Of a DNA stretch of 13,445 nt, positions 6,945 to 12,831 are shown in pieces. Origin of the DNA: Nitriliruptoraceae bacterium (GTDB lineage: Bacteria; Actinomycetota; Nitriliruptoria; Nitriliruptorales; Nitriliruptoraceae); assembly GCA_007117945.1 (NCBI GenBank), contig SKTN01000304.1:1-13445 (forward strand), given 5' to 3'. The position numbers and the translations under genes were made by a program. Below the pieces are notes generated by a model. It saw only the letters and a program-made list of their open reading frames with translations, searched no databases and was not told where the DNA came from. Within the stretch, counting starts at the first letter, position 1; each line of letters begins with the position of its first letter.

Positions 6945-6950
6945 AACCTA
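6945..6950 (-). promoter_or_regulatory. Candidate -10 element giving a leaderless kinase mRNA
   Basis: TAGGTT on the minus strand, followed by GGGCCC and then the GTG start at 6938. A 6-base gap would put transcription initiation on the first base of the start codon, which explains the lack of a ribosome binding site. The -35 region shows only weak resemblance (TGGCCG, 18 bases away). Confidence 0.4.
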
Positions 6951-7024
6951 GAGCGTGGCTACCCTCGCCGGCCACCGGTGCCCGGCACCGGCGTGCCGAG
7001 CACTGACCGAGGTGGCAACGCGCC

Positions 7025-7438
7025 GTGACCCTGTTCCACCGCTATCTCGGCGCCATCATCGTCGCCCTGTTCGCGATCATCATGGTGACCGGGCTCGCGC
7101 TCCGGCTGCGCGGCCGTGAGGACACCCCGACCTCGCTGTGGGTCGTGCAGCACTGGACCGAGAACCTGCTGGTGATCCAGACCGTGACGGGCATCATCCT
7201 GCTGCTGCTGGGGCGGCGCGCCGTCGGCATCCCACCGGCCTGGCTGCACTACCTCTACGGGTCGATCTTCCCCCTCGTCGCGGTGGTCGGCGGACGGCTC
7301 GCGGGGCTGCGCCGCGAGCACCGCGAGTACGTCGGCCTGGCCTGGGGGGCCTTCTTCGCCTTCGTCCTGACCCTGCGGGGGCTGCAGACCGCGTGTGGGG
7401 AGACCCTCGCGGCACTCGGCCGCTGCCTGAGCCCCTAG
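7025..7438 (+). CDS. Unrecognised four-helix membrane protein
   Basis: A 137-residue protein with four predicted membrane helices, at about residues 7-29, 45-63, 76-95 and 103-121. Notable polar residues sit at helix ends: His5, His43-Trp44, and His75 in WLHYLYG. Two cysteines (124 and 134) lie in the short C-terminal tail. Spaced histidines near helix ends recall small heme-binding membrane subunits, but this is only a resemblance; I recognise no family. The GTG start at 7025 has GAGGTG at 7009-7014, 10 bases upstream. It diverges from the sensor kinase gene with an 86-base gap. A hairpin follows 11 bases after its stop. Coding status is supported by the membrane-protein composition, ribosome site and codon bias. 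Confidence 0.75.
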   Translation: MTLFHRYLGAIIVALFAIIMVTGLALRLRGREDTPTSLWVVQHWTENLLVIQTVTGIILLLLGRRAVGIPPAWLHYLYGSIFPLVAVVGGRLAGLRREHREYVGLAWGAFFAFVLTLRGLQTACGETLAALGRCLSP

Positions 7439-7449
7439 CCGCGGCCACA

Positions 7450-7473
7450 CCACCACCCCGCCGGGGGTGGTGG
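7450..7473 (+). terminator. Perfect 10-bp stem-loop after the membrane protein gene
   Basis: CCACCACCCC (7450-7459) pairs perfectly with GGGGTGGTGG (7464-7473) around GCCG. It starts 11 bases after the TAG of the membrane protein gene and lies 72 bases before the next start. No U tract follows, so it may be an intrinsic-like terminator or an mRNA-end stabiliser. Confidence 0.5.
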
Positions 7474-7545
7474 ACCAGCCACCGCAGCGACCGGCACCGA
7501 ACCCACCGGTCCCGGACCCGACCAGCTCCCATCCCGAGGTGGAAC

Positions 7546-8154
7546 GTGACCCGTCGCTTCGCCGTGACCTTCGACTACCTGTGCCCCTTCGCCCGCAACG
7601 CCCACGAGCACGTACTCGCCGGCCTGCAGGGTGGAGCGGACTGGGAGGTGACCTTCCGCCCCTACAGCCTCGTCCAGGGCCACGTCGAGGAGGACGCCAC
7701 CGCGGTCTGGGACCGCCGTGCGCCCTTCGCCACCCCCGGCGTCCTCGCCCTGGCGGCCGGCGTCGCCGTCCGGGACCGGCAGCCGGAGCACTTCGCCGCC
7801 ACCCACCGGTCGCTGTTCGCCGCCCGCCACGACCGCGGGCAGGACATCACGGACGCCGAGGTGGTCCGTGGCGCCCTCGAGCGGGCCGGTGTGGACGGCA
7901 CCGCCCTGCTCGGCTCCCTCGAGGAGGGCGAGGTGCTGGCGCAGCTGCGCGCGGAGCACGAGGCCGGGGTCGAGGCGCACGGGGTGTGGGGTGTGCCCAC
8001 CTTCATCGGCGGTGACCGGGCGGCCTTCGTCCGGCTCCTGGACCGCCCGGAGGAGGACCCGGGTCCCTCGATCGCCGCCGTGGAGCAGGTGGTCGACCTG
8101 CTCGAGGGCCAGCGCAACCTGCACGAGTTCAAGCAGACGGACCTGCCCGTGTGA
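7546..8154 (+). CDS. DsbA-superfamily (thioredoxin-fold) protein with one active-site cysteine
   Basis: A 202-residue member of the DSBA-like thioredoxin family (Pfam DSBA), which includes FrnE-type disulfide oxidoreductases and 2-hydroxychromene-2-carboxylate isomerases. It starts with the beta strand RRFAVTFDYLCPFARNAHEHV. Cys13 is where a CxxC motif would begin, but the fourth position is Ala16, so there is no dithiol pair. The helical insert spans about 60-145. The cis-proline loop GVWGVPTFIGG (146-156, Pro151) is intact. There is no signal peptide, so it is cytoplasmic. The GTG start at 7546 has GAGGTG 4 bases upstream, slightly close; the frame is open farther upstream only across the membrane protein gene. 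The single Cys points to glutathione- or thiol-transfer or isomerase chemistry rather than dithiol oxidation. The substrate is unknown. It converges on the GalT-like gene, 8 bases away. Confidence 0.85.
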   Translation: MTRRFAVTFDYLCPFARNAHEHVLAGLQGGADWEVTFRPYSLVQGHVEEDATAVWDRRAPFATPGVLALAAGVAVRDRQPEHFAATHRSLFAARHDRGQDITDAEVVRGALERAGVDGTALLGSLEEGEVLAQLRAEHEAGVEAHGVWGVPTFIGGDRAAFVRLLDRPEEDPGPSIAAVEQVVDLLEGQRNLHEFKQTDLPV

Positions 8155-8160
8155 GCACGG
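8147..8160. terminator. Small stem-loop at the convergent gene ends
   Basis: CCGTG (8147-8151) pairs with CACGG (8156-8160) around TGAG, taking in the stop codon of the DsbA-like gene. It ends 3 bases from the stop of the opposing gene. The stem is short, and its role as a two-way terminator is inferred only from position. Confidence 0.25.
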
Positions 8161-8162
8161 CG

Positions 8163-9122
8163 TCAGCACCGGCCACGGAACCGTTCGGCGTGGACGACCG
8201 GGGGGTGGACGACGTCGACCAGGGGGGTGGCGGCCACCCCCGGCGCGTGAGCCTCGGTGACCTGCAGTTCCGCCCACCACCGGCCCGTGCCATCGGGCAG
8301 TTGCGCGTGCACGAGGACCTTCACATCCACCGGGGCGGGGCCCGCGAGCCCGGCCGTGCTGCCCGCAGGGGGTCGGGGGTGCCCGGCCCGGGCCCTGAGC
8401 TCCTGGACCGCCCGCAACCACCCGACGATCGCACGTGCCACCGCCCGGGGGTCGAGGGCGTCGAGGGGCTCGGGCGCCGCGGGCAGCAGCAGCAGGTCCT
8501 CGGGCCCCAGGGGCACCGGGGGCGCCACCAGCAGGAGGCCGTCGGTGTCGGTGATCCGCAGGTCCGTCTCCCACAGCCGCGCGCGCACCTGCGGGTCCGC
8601 GAGCCGTCGCTGCACCTCGGTGGTGACGGGCGGGACCGCGGCCGGTGTCAGCACCTGGCCGTGGGGGTGCTGCTGGGAAGCCCCGGCGCTGGTGCCGACA
8701 GCGGTGGTGAGCAGGGACCAGCGCTGGCGCTCCTGCAGGGCCAGGCGTTGCTGGAGGGTGAGCAGGCTGCTCCAGGCGGCCTCCAGGCCGGGGTGCAGGT
8801 GGGTGAGCGTCGGACCATGGTCGGGTCCCACCACCAGGGTGGCCCGACCCGTGTGGGCGTCCAGGGGCGGGTAGATGTTGCGCAGGGCGAACCACCGCCC
8901 CCCGCCGAGGTCGACCGCCGCGGGCACCAGCCGCTCGTCGTCAGCGCCGGTGTCGCAGAAGGGGCAGCGGTCGAGGGCGGTGACCAGCTCCTGGCGGATC
9001 GGTCGGCTCCGCGGTCGCAGCTCACGGGCGGGCGTCCACACCCCGACCCGCCCGGTCAGGGGACACTGCGTGGCGAGCGCGGCGGGCGCTGGCGATCCGT
9101 CCTGCGCCCGCCGCGCGCTCAC
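8163..9122 (-). CDS. Galactose-1-phosphate uridylyltransferase-like nucleotidyltransferase
   Basis: A 319-residue protein of the GalT branch of the HIT superfamily, which transfers UMP or another nucleotide between a sugar phosphate and a nucleotide sugar through a histidine intermediate. Residues 53-56 are CPFC, His102 is in GPDHGPTLTHL, and the active site is GASQQHPHGQV. By comparison with E. coli GalT, Cys53, Cys56, His102 and His152 would bind zinc, and His154 would carry the nucleotide. The first domain is well conserved. The second is divergent and contains a Gly/Pro-rich stretch near 250. At 319 aa it is slightly shorter than typical GalT (about 345). The GTG start overlaps the ACT-gene stop by four bases (GTGA). 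No galK, galE or other Leloir gene is near, so an ADP-sugar or other phosphorylase role is possible. Confidence 0.85.
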   Translation of the reverse strand: MSARRAQDGSPAPAALATQCPLTGRVGVWTPARELRPRSRPIRQELVTALDRCPFCDTGADDERLVPAAVDLGGGRWFALRNIYPPLDAHTGRATLVVGPDHGPTLTHLHPGLEAAWSSLLTLQQRLALQERQRWSLLTTAVGTSAGASQQHPHGQVLTPAAVPPVTTEVQRRLADPQVRARLWETDLRITDTDGLLLVAPPVPLGPEDLLLLPAAPEPLDALDPRAVARAIVGWLRAVQELRARAGHPRPPAGSTAGLAGPAPVDVKVLVHAQLPDGTGRWWAELQVTEAHAPGVAATPLVDVVHPPVVHAERFRGRC

Positions 9123-9502
9123 GCGTCCACGACCCCCAGGAGGGCGGCGGCACGCTCGGCATCGTCACAGATGAGGACCAGCTTGCTGCCCGCCGCGATG
9201 TAGGCCTGCTCGATGTTGACCCCGGCATCGGCCAGGGTCCGGCACGCGGCACCGAGGTGACCGGGTTCGTCGGGCAGCGGCACCACGACCACGTCGCGGG
9301 CCGCCCGGACCTCGATCCCGTCGGCGGCCAGCGCGGCGAGGGCGTCCTCGGCCCGGTCGACGAGCACGTGGACGATGCCCCTGCCCTGCCCGGTGAAAGC
9401 GCTGATCGCCTCGATGTTGATCCCGGCGGCGCCGAGCACCTCACCGAGCCGTGCCAGCTGTCCCGGGGTGTCCTCGGGGATGATGACCAGATCCTTGCGC
9501 AC
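9119..9502 (-). CDS. Tandem ACT-domain protein
   Basis: A 127-residue cytoplasmic protein made of two ACT domains and nothing else (about residues 3-68 and 69-127). Each opens with the ligand-loop pattern: PEDTPGQLARLGEVLGAAGINIE in the first, LPDEPGHLGAACRTLADAGVNIE in the second. ACT domains usually bind an amino acid at a dimer interface and transmit this as allosteric control. Free-standing tandem ACT proteins are common in actinobacteria, but their partners are mostly unknown. I chose the second of two adjacent GTG codons (9502) because GAGGAGG lies 5 bases upstream; longer in-frame starts add a Cys-rich tail lacking similarity and overlap the promoter region. It overlaps the GalT-like gene by four bases, so the two are cotranscribed and probably coupled in translation. 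Confidence 0.88.
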   Translation of the reverse strand: MRKDLVIIPEDTPGQLARLGEVLGAAGINIEAISAFTGQGRGIVHVLVDRAEDALAALAADGIEVRAARDVVVVPLPDEPGHLGAACRTLADAGVNIEQAYIAAGSKLVLICDDAERAAALLGVVDA

Positions 9503-9507
9503 CACGA

Positions 9508-9514
9508 CCTCCTC
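9508..9514 (-). promoter_or_regulatory. Ribosome binding site fixing the ACT-protein start
   Basis: GAGGAGG on the minus strand, 5 bases before the GTG at 9502 and 2 bases before the GTG at 9505. The spacing favours the second GTG. Confidence 0.65.
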
Positions 9515-9528
9515 GCCGGTGTCGGACC

Positions 9529-9534
9529 AGGCTA
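9529..9534 (-). promoter_or_regulatory. Candidate -10 element, ACT-GalT operon
   Basis: TAGCCT on the minus strand, 26 bases before the GTG at 9502. It is identical to the element before the YtxH-like gene. It predicts a leader of about 20 bases containing the ribosome site. No -35 match was found. Confidence 0.35.
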
Positions 9535-9573
9535 GACAGCACCGGACCGTCGGGGTGCGGGGATCACGGTTGG

Positions 9574-9579
9574 TACACT
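9574..9579 (+). promoter_or_regulatory. Candidate -10 element, tRNA-Asn
   Basis: TACACT lies 32 bases before the mature tRNA 5' end, in the 109-base gap between the tRNA and the divergent ACT gene. It matches TAN3T, but no convincing -35 is present. Confidence 0.3.
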
Positions 9580-9611
9580 TCCCGCCGCCCGTGCACACCT
9601 GCGCGGGCCGG

Positions 9612-9684
9612 TCCGGGGTAGCTCAGTAGGCAGAGCGTTCGACTGTTAATCGAAATGTCGCCGGTTCGAGCCCGGCCCCCGGAG
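9612..9684 (+). tRNA. tRNA-Asn (anticodon GTT)
   Basis: A complete 73-base cloverleaf. The acceptor stem TCCGGGG (9612-9618) pairs with CCCCGGA (9677-9683). The D arm is GCTC/GAGC, the anticodon stem TTCGA/TCGAA, and the loop CTGTTAA has GTT at 9645-9647, which is position 34-36. The T arm GCCGG/CCGGC encloses TTCGAGC. The discriminator base is G, as expected for Asn. CCA is not encoded (CAG follows), so it must be added after transcription. No duplicated 3' end or integrase gene is nearby, so there is no sign that it serves as an attachment site. Confidence 0.97.
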
Positions 9685-9691
9685 CAGATCC

Positions 9692-9729
9692 CACCGACGT
9701 GCGGCGGCCAACGGTCGCCGCACGTGGTG
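9692..9729 (+). terminator. Long stem-loop after tRNA-Asn
   Basis: ACGTGCGGCGGCC (9697-9709) pairs with GGTCGCCGCACGT (9713-9725) around AAC, with one G-U pair. CACC (9692-9695) and GGTG (9726-9729) extend the stem past one bulged base. It starts 7 bases after the tRNA and ends 34 bases before the next gene. It is the strongest hairpin in the window, but without a U tract. Confidence 0.65.
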
Positions 9730-9763
9730 TGCGAACGGCGGCAACGCGGGAGGCCAGGGACCG

Positions 9764-11782
9764 GTGGAGCAGCCCGGCGCGCCCCCGACCGACGCCGCGT
9801 TCGCCGGCGCGCTCGCCCTGATCGGGCGGGGAGCGGACCTGCTCTCGCGCCACGCGCCCGACGGGACCTACCGCTCCGTCTCGCCCAACTACGCCGTGGT
9901 GCTCGGCCTGGCACCCGAGGAACTGGTGGGCCGGCACCCGTCGGAGTTCACCCACCCCGACGACCTGGACGCGACCCAGGCCGGCTTCGATACGGCCATC
10001 GCCGGCGGGAGCGAGGGACTGCCCCGCTACCGGTTCCGTGATCGGCAGGGTGGCTGGCGCTGGTTCGAGTCCTCGGTGGCGCGGCTGGCCGGTCCCGACG
10101 CCGAGCACCACGAGATCCTGCTGGTGTCCCGCGACGTCACCCAGCAGGAGGAGGTGTTGCAGCACCAGGCCCGCCAGGACCGGTTCCTGCGGCTGCTCAT
10201 CGAACTGGCCGTGGGGTTCGTGAACCAACCGCCGCAGCGCTTCGACGCGGCCATCGACGAGGTTCTGGCCGTCACCGGTGGCTTCACGGAGGCGGACCGT
10301 GCCTACCTGTTCCGCTTCGATGACGACCGGCTCCACATGACCAACACCCACGAGTGGTGCCGCGCGGGTATCACCCCGATGCGCGAGCGCCTGCAGGATG
10401 TGCCGGTGACCTCCGCCGGTGACCTGCACGAGCGGCTGTCCACCGAGGGCCTGGTCCAGGTGGAGGACGTCGCCGCCCTCGAGCTCGACGATCCCTTCCG
10501 GCGGACCCTCGAGGACCAGGGCATCCGTACGGCCATCGTGCTCCCCCTGCAGGATGCTGGCCAGCTGCGAGGGTTCGTCGGGCTGGACGCCGTCGGCGAT
10601 CCACGCGCCTGGGATGACACCGACCGGGACCTGCTGCGGGTGGTCGCCGGCCTGTGCACCAACGCGGTGCTCCACCGCGACCGTGAGGACGACCTGCGCC
10701 ACAACCGCGAGCTCCTCGAACAGCTCACGGCGCAGCTGACCGCCACCATGGAGACCGTCAGCGACGGGATCGCGCTGTTCGATCACGAGCGGCGGATCAC
10801 CTACGCGAACCCGCAGCTGGCGGCGCTCCTCGGGGTCGAGGCGCCGGCGCTGGTGGGCCAGCAGATCGGTGGGAGCCTGCCGGCCACCGCAGCCAGGGCC
10901 CTGGAGACCACCGTCGGACGGACCCTGGAGCGCGGCGACCCCGACAGCAGCCTGGAGCAGCTGCGCACCAGCGGGCGGTGGTTGGAGGTCCGCGCCTACC
11001 CGAGCCCCCAGGGGGTGGCCGCCTACGTCCGCGACGTGACCGAGCAGGTGGAGCGGGAGCGCACCCTCGAGCAGGCCGCCGCCGCGGAGCGCGAGGTCAC
11101 CGCGCAGCTCAGGTCACTGGACCGCACGAAGAACGCCTTCCTGTCGGCGGTCTCCCACGAGCTCCGGACCCCCCTGACGGTGATCCGCGGCATGGCCGAG
11201 ACCCTGCAGCGCACCCGGAACCAGCTCGAGGCCGGTACCCGCGACCGCCTCGAGGACGCGCTGGTGGGGCACAGCACCGAGCTCGCCCGCCTGCTCGACG
11301 AACTGCTGCAGGTCGACCGGCTGGCCAGGGGCCAGTTGGTCGCCAACCCGGCGACCTTCGACCTCGTCGCCCTCGCGCGGAGCACCCTCCACCAGCACCA
11401 TGACCCGACCACCGCGCAGCTGGTGGCCCCAGCGACCTTGGCCGTGCACCTCGACCCCGTCCAGGTCGAGTCGCTGCTGGCCAACCTGCTCATCAACGCC
11501 CGCAAGTACGCACCCGACAGCCCGGTGCACCTGCGGCTCGAGCGACACGCTGCCGCGGGCGCGACCATCACGGTCCGCGACGAAGGGCCCGGGATCCCCG
11601 CGGCGCACCTCGACCGGGTGTTCGAACCCTTCGTCCGTCTCGCGGAGTCCCACCCACGGCCGGGGACCGGCGTCGGCCTGACCCTGGTGGCGGAGTTCGC
11701 GCGGCTGCACGGTGGCCGGGCCTACGCCGTGGACACCTGTGGACACGGCACCGAGGTGGTGGTGGAGCTGCCGGGGGCGTGA
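9764..11782 (+). CDS. Orphan PAS-GAF-PAS hybrid-sensor histidine kinase
   Basis: A 672-residue cytoplasmic histidine kinase with no membrane segment or signal peptide. The first PAS domain (about 15-125) is a PAS_3-type fold ending in RYRFRDRQGGWRWFESSVARL and its PAC tail. A GAF domain (about 135-310) contains ITPMRERLQDVPVTSAGDLHERL and GIRTAIVLPLQDAGQLRGFVGLD. A second PAS (about 325-430) has VSDGIALFDHERRITYANPQLAALLG. The HisKA box KNAFLSAVSHELRTPLTVIRG has His465. The ATPase domain has the N box NLLINARKYA (Asn578), DEGPGIP, VFEPFVRL and GTGVGLTLV. The GTG start at 9764 has GGGAGG 10 bases and AGGGA 3 bases upstream. No response regulator is adjacent, so its partner is elsewhere. Ligands of the PAS and GAF domains cannot be told. 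It converges on the MDR gene. Confidence 0.93.
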   Translation: MEQPGAPPTDAAFAGALALIGRGADLLSRHAPDGTYRSVSPNYAVVLGLAPEELVGRHPSEFTHPDDLDATQAGFDTAIAGGSEGLPRYRFRDRQGGWRWFESSVARLAGPDAEHHEILLVSRDVTQQEEVLQHQARQDRFLRLLIELAVGFVNQPPQRFDAAIDEVLAVTGGFTEADRAYLFRFDDDRLHMTNTHEWCRAGITPMRERLQDVPVTSAGDLHERLSTEGLVQVEDVAALELDDPFRRTLEDQGIRTAIVLPLQDAGQLRGFVGLDAVGDPRAWDDTDRDLLRVVAGLCTNAVLHRDREDDLRHNRELLEQLTAQLTATMETVSDGIALFDHERRITYANPQLAALLGVEAPALVGQQIGGSLPATAARALETTVGRTLERGDPDSSLEQLRTSGRWLEVRAYPSPQGVAAYVRDVTEQVERERTLEQAAAAEREVTAQLRSLDRTKNAFLSAVSHELRTPLTVIRGMAETLQRTRNQLEAGTRDRLEDALVGHSTELARLLDELLQVDRLARGQLVANPATFDLVALARSTLHQHHDPTTAQLVAPATLAVHLDPVQVESLLANLLINARKYAPDSPVHLRLERHAAAGATITVRDEGPGIPAAHLDRVFEPFVRLAESHPRPGTGVGLTLVAEFARLHGGRAYAVDTCGHGTEVVVELPGA

Positions 11783-11796
11783 CCGCCCGCGAGCTC
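11765..11796. terminator. Nested stem-loop between convergent genes
   Basis: GAGCT (11765-11769) pairs with AGCTC (11792-11796), and inside it GGGCG (11775-11779) pairs with CGCCC (11784-11788) around TGAC. The structure takes in the stop codons of both the histidine kinase and the MDR genes. A two-way terminator is inferred from position and symmetry. Confidence 0.35.
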
Positions 11797-12757
11797 AGGG
11801 CCGCAGGACCAGCTTGCCGAACAGCTCACCCTCCAGCATCTGCCGGAAGGCGCGGGGTGCCTCGGACAGCGGGAAGGTGTCGTCGATCGGCGGCCGGATC
11901 CCGGTGGCCTCCAGCATGCGCACCAGATCGACGAGTTCCTGGCGGGTCCCCATCGTGGAGCCCACCACCCGCAGTTGGCGGAAGAACACCCGCGCGAGGT
12001 CCGCGGGTGGGTTCGGGCCGGAGGTCGCGCCCGAGACCACGACGGTGCCCCCGGGCTCCAGTGCCTTCAGCGAGTGCTCCCAGGTGGCCTCGCCCACGGT
12101 CTCGACCACCGCGTCCACGCGTGCGGGCAGGCGCTGGCCGCTGGCCAGGGTCACGTGGGCACCGAGCTGGCGGGCCCGCTCCAGCTTGTCCTCGTCACGG
12201 CTGGTCACGGTCACGTGGAGCCCGGCCCCGCGTGCCAGGAGCAGGGCCGCGGTGGCCACACCCCCACCGGCACCCTGGATCAGGACGCGCTGACCCGGGC
12301 GGAGCTCCGCTCGGGTGAACAGCATCCGGTAGGCCGTCAGCCAGGCGACGGGCAGGCAGGCAGCCTCCTCGAAGGTCAGAGCCGCCGGCTTGTCCACGAG
12401 GTTGCGCGCGGGTACGGCCACCTGCTCGGCGAAGGTGCCGTCGTAGCGCTCACTGAGGATGGAGAAGTCGCCGGTCAGGGTCTCGTCACGGCCATCGGGG
12501 TCGGAGACGACGGCGTGGACCACCACCTCACGTCCCGTGGCGGTCACCCCGGCCGCGTCGCATCCCAGCACCACGGGCAGCCGCGCCGGGTCGATGCCCA
12601 CGCCCCGCAACGTCCACAGGTCGTGGTGGTTGAGGGCGGCCGCCCGGACCGTGACGACCTCCCATCCCGGTGGCGGTTCCGGGGGCGGGTGATCGCCCAG
12701 ACGCAACCCAGCGAGGGGGTCGTGTGGATCGGCGGCTGCTGCGGTGACGGCGAACAT
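11795..12757 (-). CDS. MDR-family (zinc-type alcohol dehydrogenase-like) oxidoreductase
   Basis: A 320-residue cytoplasmic NAD(P)-dependent oxidoreductase of the medium-chain dehydrogenase/reductase superfamily. The N-terminal GroES-like domain has ALNHHDLWTLRG (41-52) and VLGCDAAGV (63-71). The Rossmann domain has the dinucleotide loop QGAGGGVATAALLLARGAG (161-179), then a second strand ending in TSRDEDKLERARQLGA. The run FSILSERYDGTFAEQVAVPARNL is typical of a zinc-alcohol-dehydrogenase subgroup in which a four-cysteine structural zinc lobe normally precedes it. Here that lobe is shortened and has no cysteine, so structural zinc is lost. It may act as a quinone or enoyl reductase or a zinc-free dehydrogenase. 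The ATG start at 12757 has no Shine-Dalgarno site but a TAGGCT exactly 6 bases upstream. Confidence 0.9.
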   Translation of the reverse strand: MFAVTAAAADPHDPLAGLRLGDHPPPEPPPGWEVVTVRAAALNHHDLWTLRGVGIDPARLPVVLGCDAAGVTATGREVVVHAVVSDPDGRDETLTGDFSILSERYDGTFAEQVAVPARNLVDKPAALTFEEAACLPVAWLTAYRMLFTRAELRPGQRVLIQGAGGGVATAALLLARGAGLHVTVTSRDEDKLERARQLGAHVTLASGQRLPARVDAVVETVGEATWEHSLKALEPGGTVVVSGATSGPNPPADLARVFFRQLRVVGSTMGTRQELVDLVRMLEATGIRPPIDDTFPLSEAPRAFRQMLEGELFGKLVLRP

Positions 12758-12763
12758 GCCGCC

Positions 12764-12769
12764 AGCCTA
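12764..12769 (-). promoter_or_regulatory. Candidate -10 element giving a leaderless MDR mRNA
   Basis: TAGGCT on the minus strand, followed by GGCGGC and the ATG at 12757. The 6-base gap predicts transcription starting on the A of ATG. A weak -35 (CCGACG, 3 of 6) lies 16 bases upstream. Confidence 0.4.
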
Positions 12770-12831
12770 ACGGCGGTGGTCGCGTCGTCGGCACCCCGCC
12801 GGCCCGCAGGAGCCCGGTGGCGCCGGTCGGC

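Noticed and set aside
5493..7028. A 511-codon plus-strand frame antisense to the sensor kinase
   Set aside because: Its composition is Gly/His/Gln-rich and repetitive, with no domain; the kinase on the other strand has all its motifs.
9503..9598. A longer ACT protein starting at 9598 with a Cys-rich N-terminus
   Set aside because: That region holds the -10 candidates for both the ACT gene and the tRNA, and GAGGAGG before 9502 explains the start.
9612..9763. tRNA-Asn as an integration site for a mobile element
   Set aside because: No integrase, no direct repeat of the tRNA 3' end and no change in base composition beside it.
9623..10786. A 387-codon minus-strand frame over the tRNA and the PAS-GAF kinase
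   Set aside because: It runs antisense to the kinase and covers the tRNA; no recognisable protein features.
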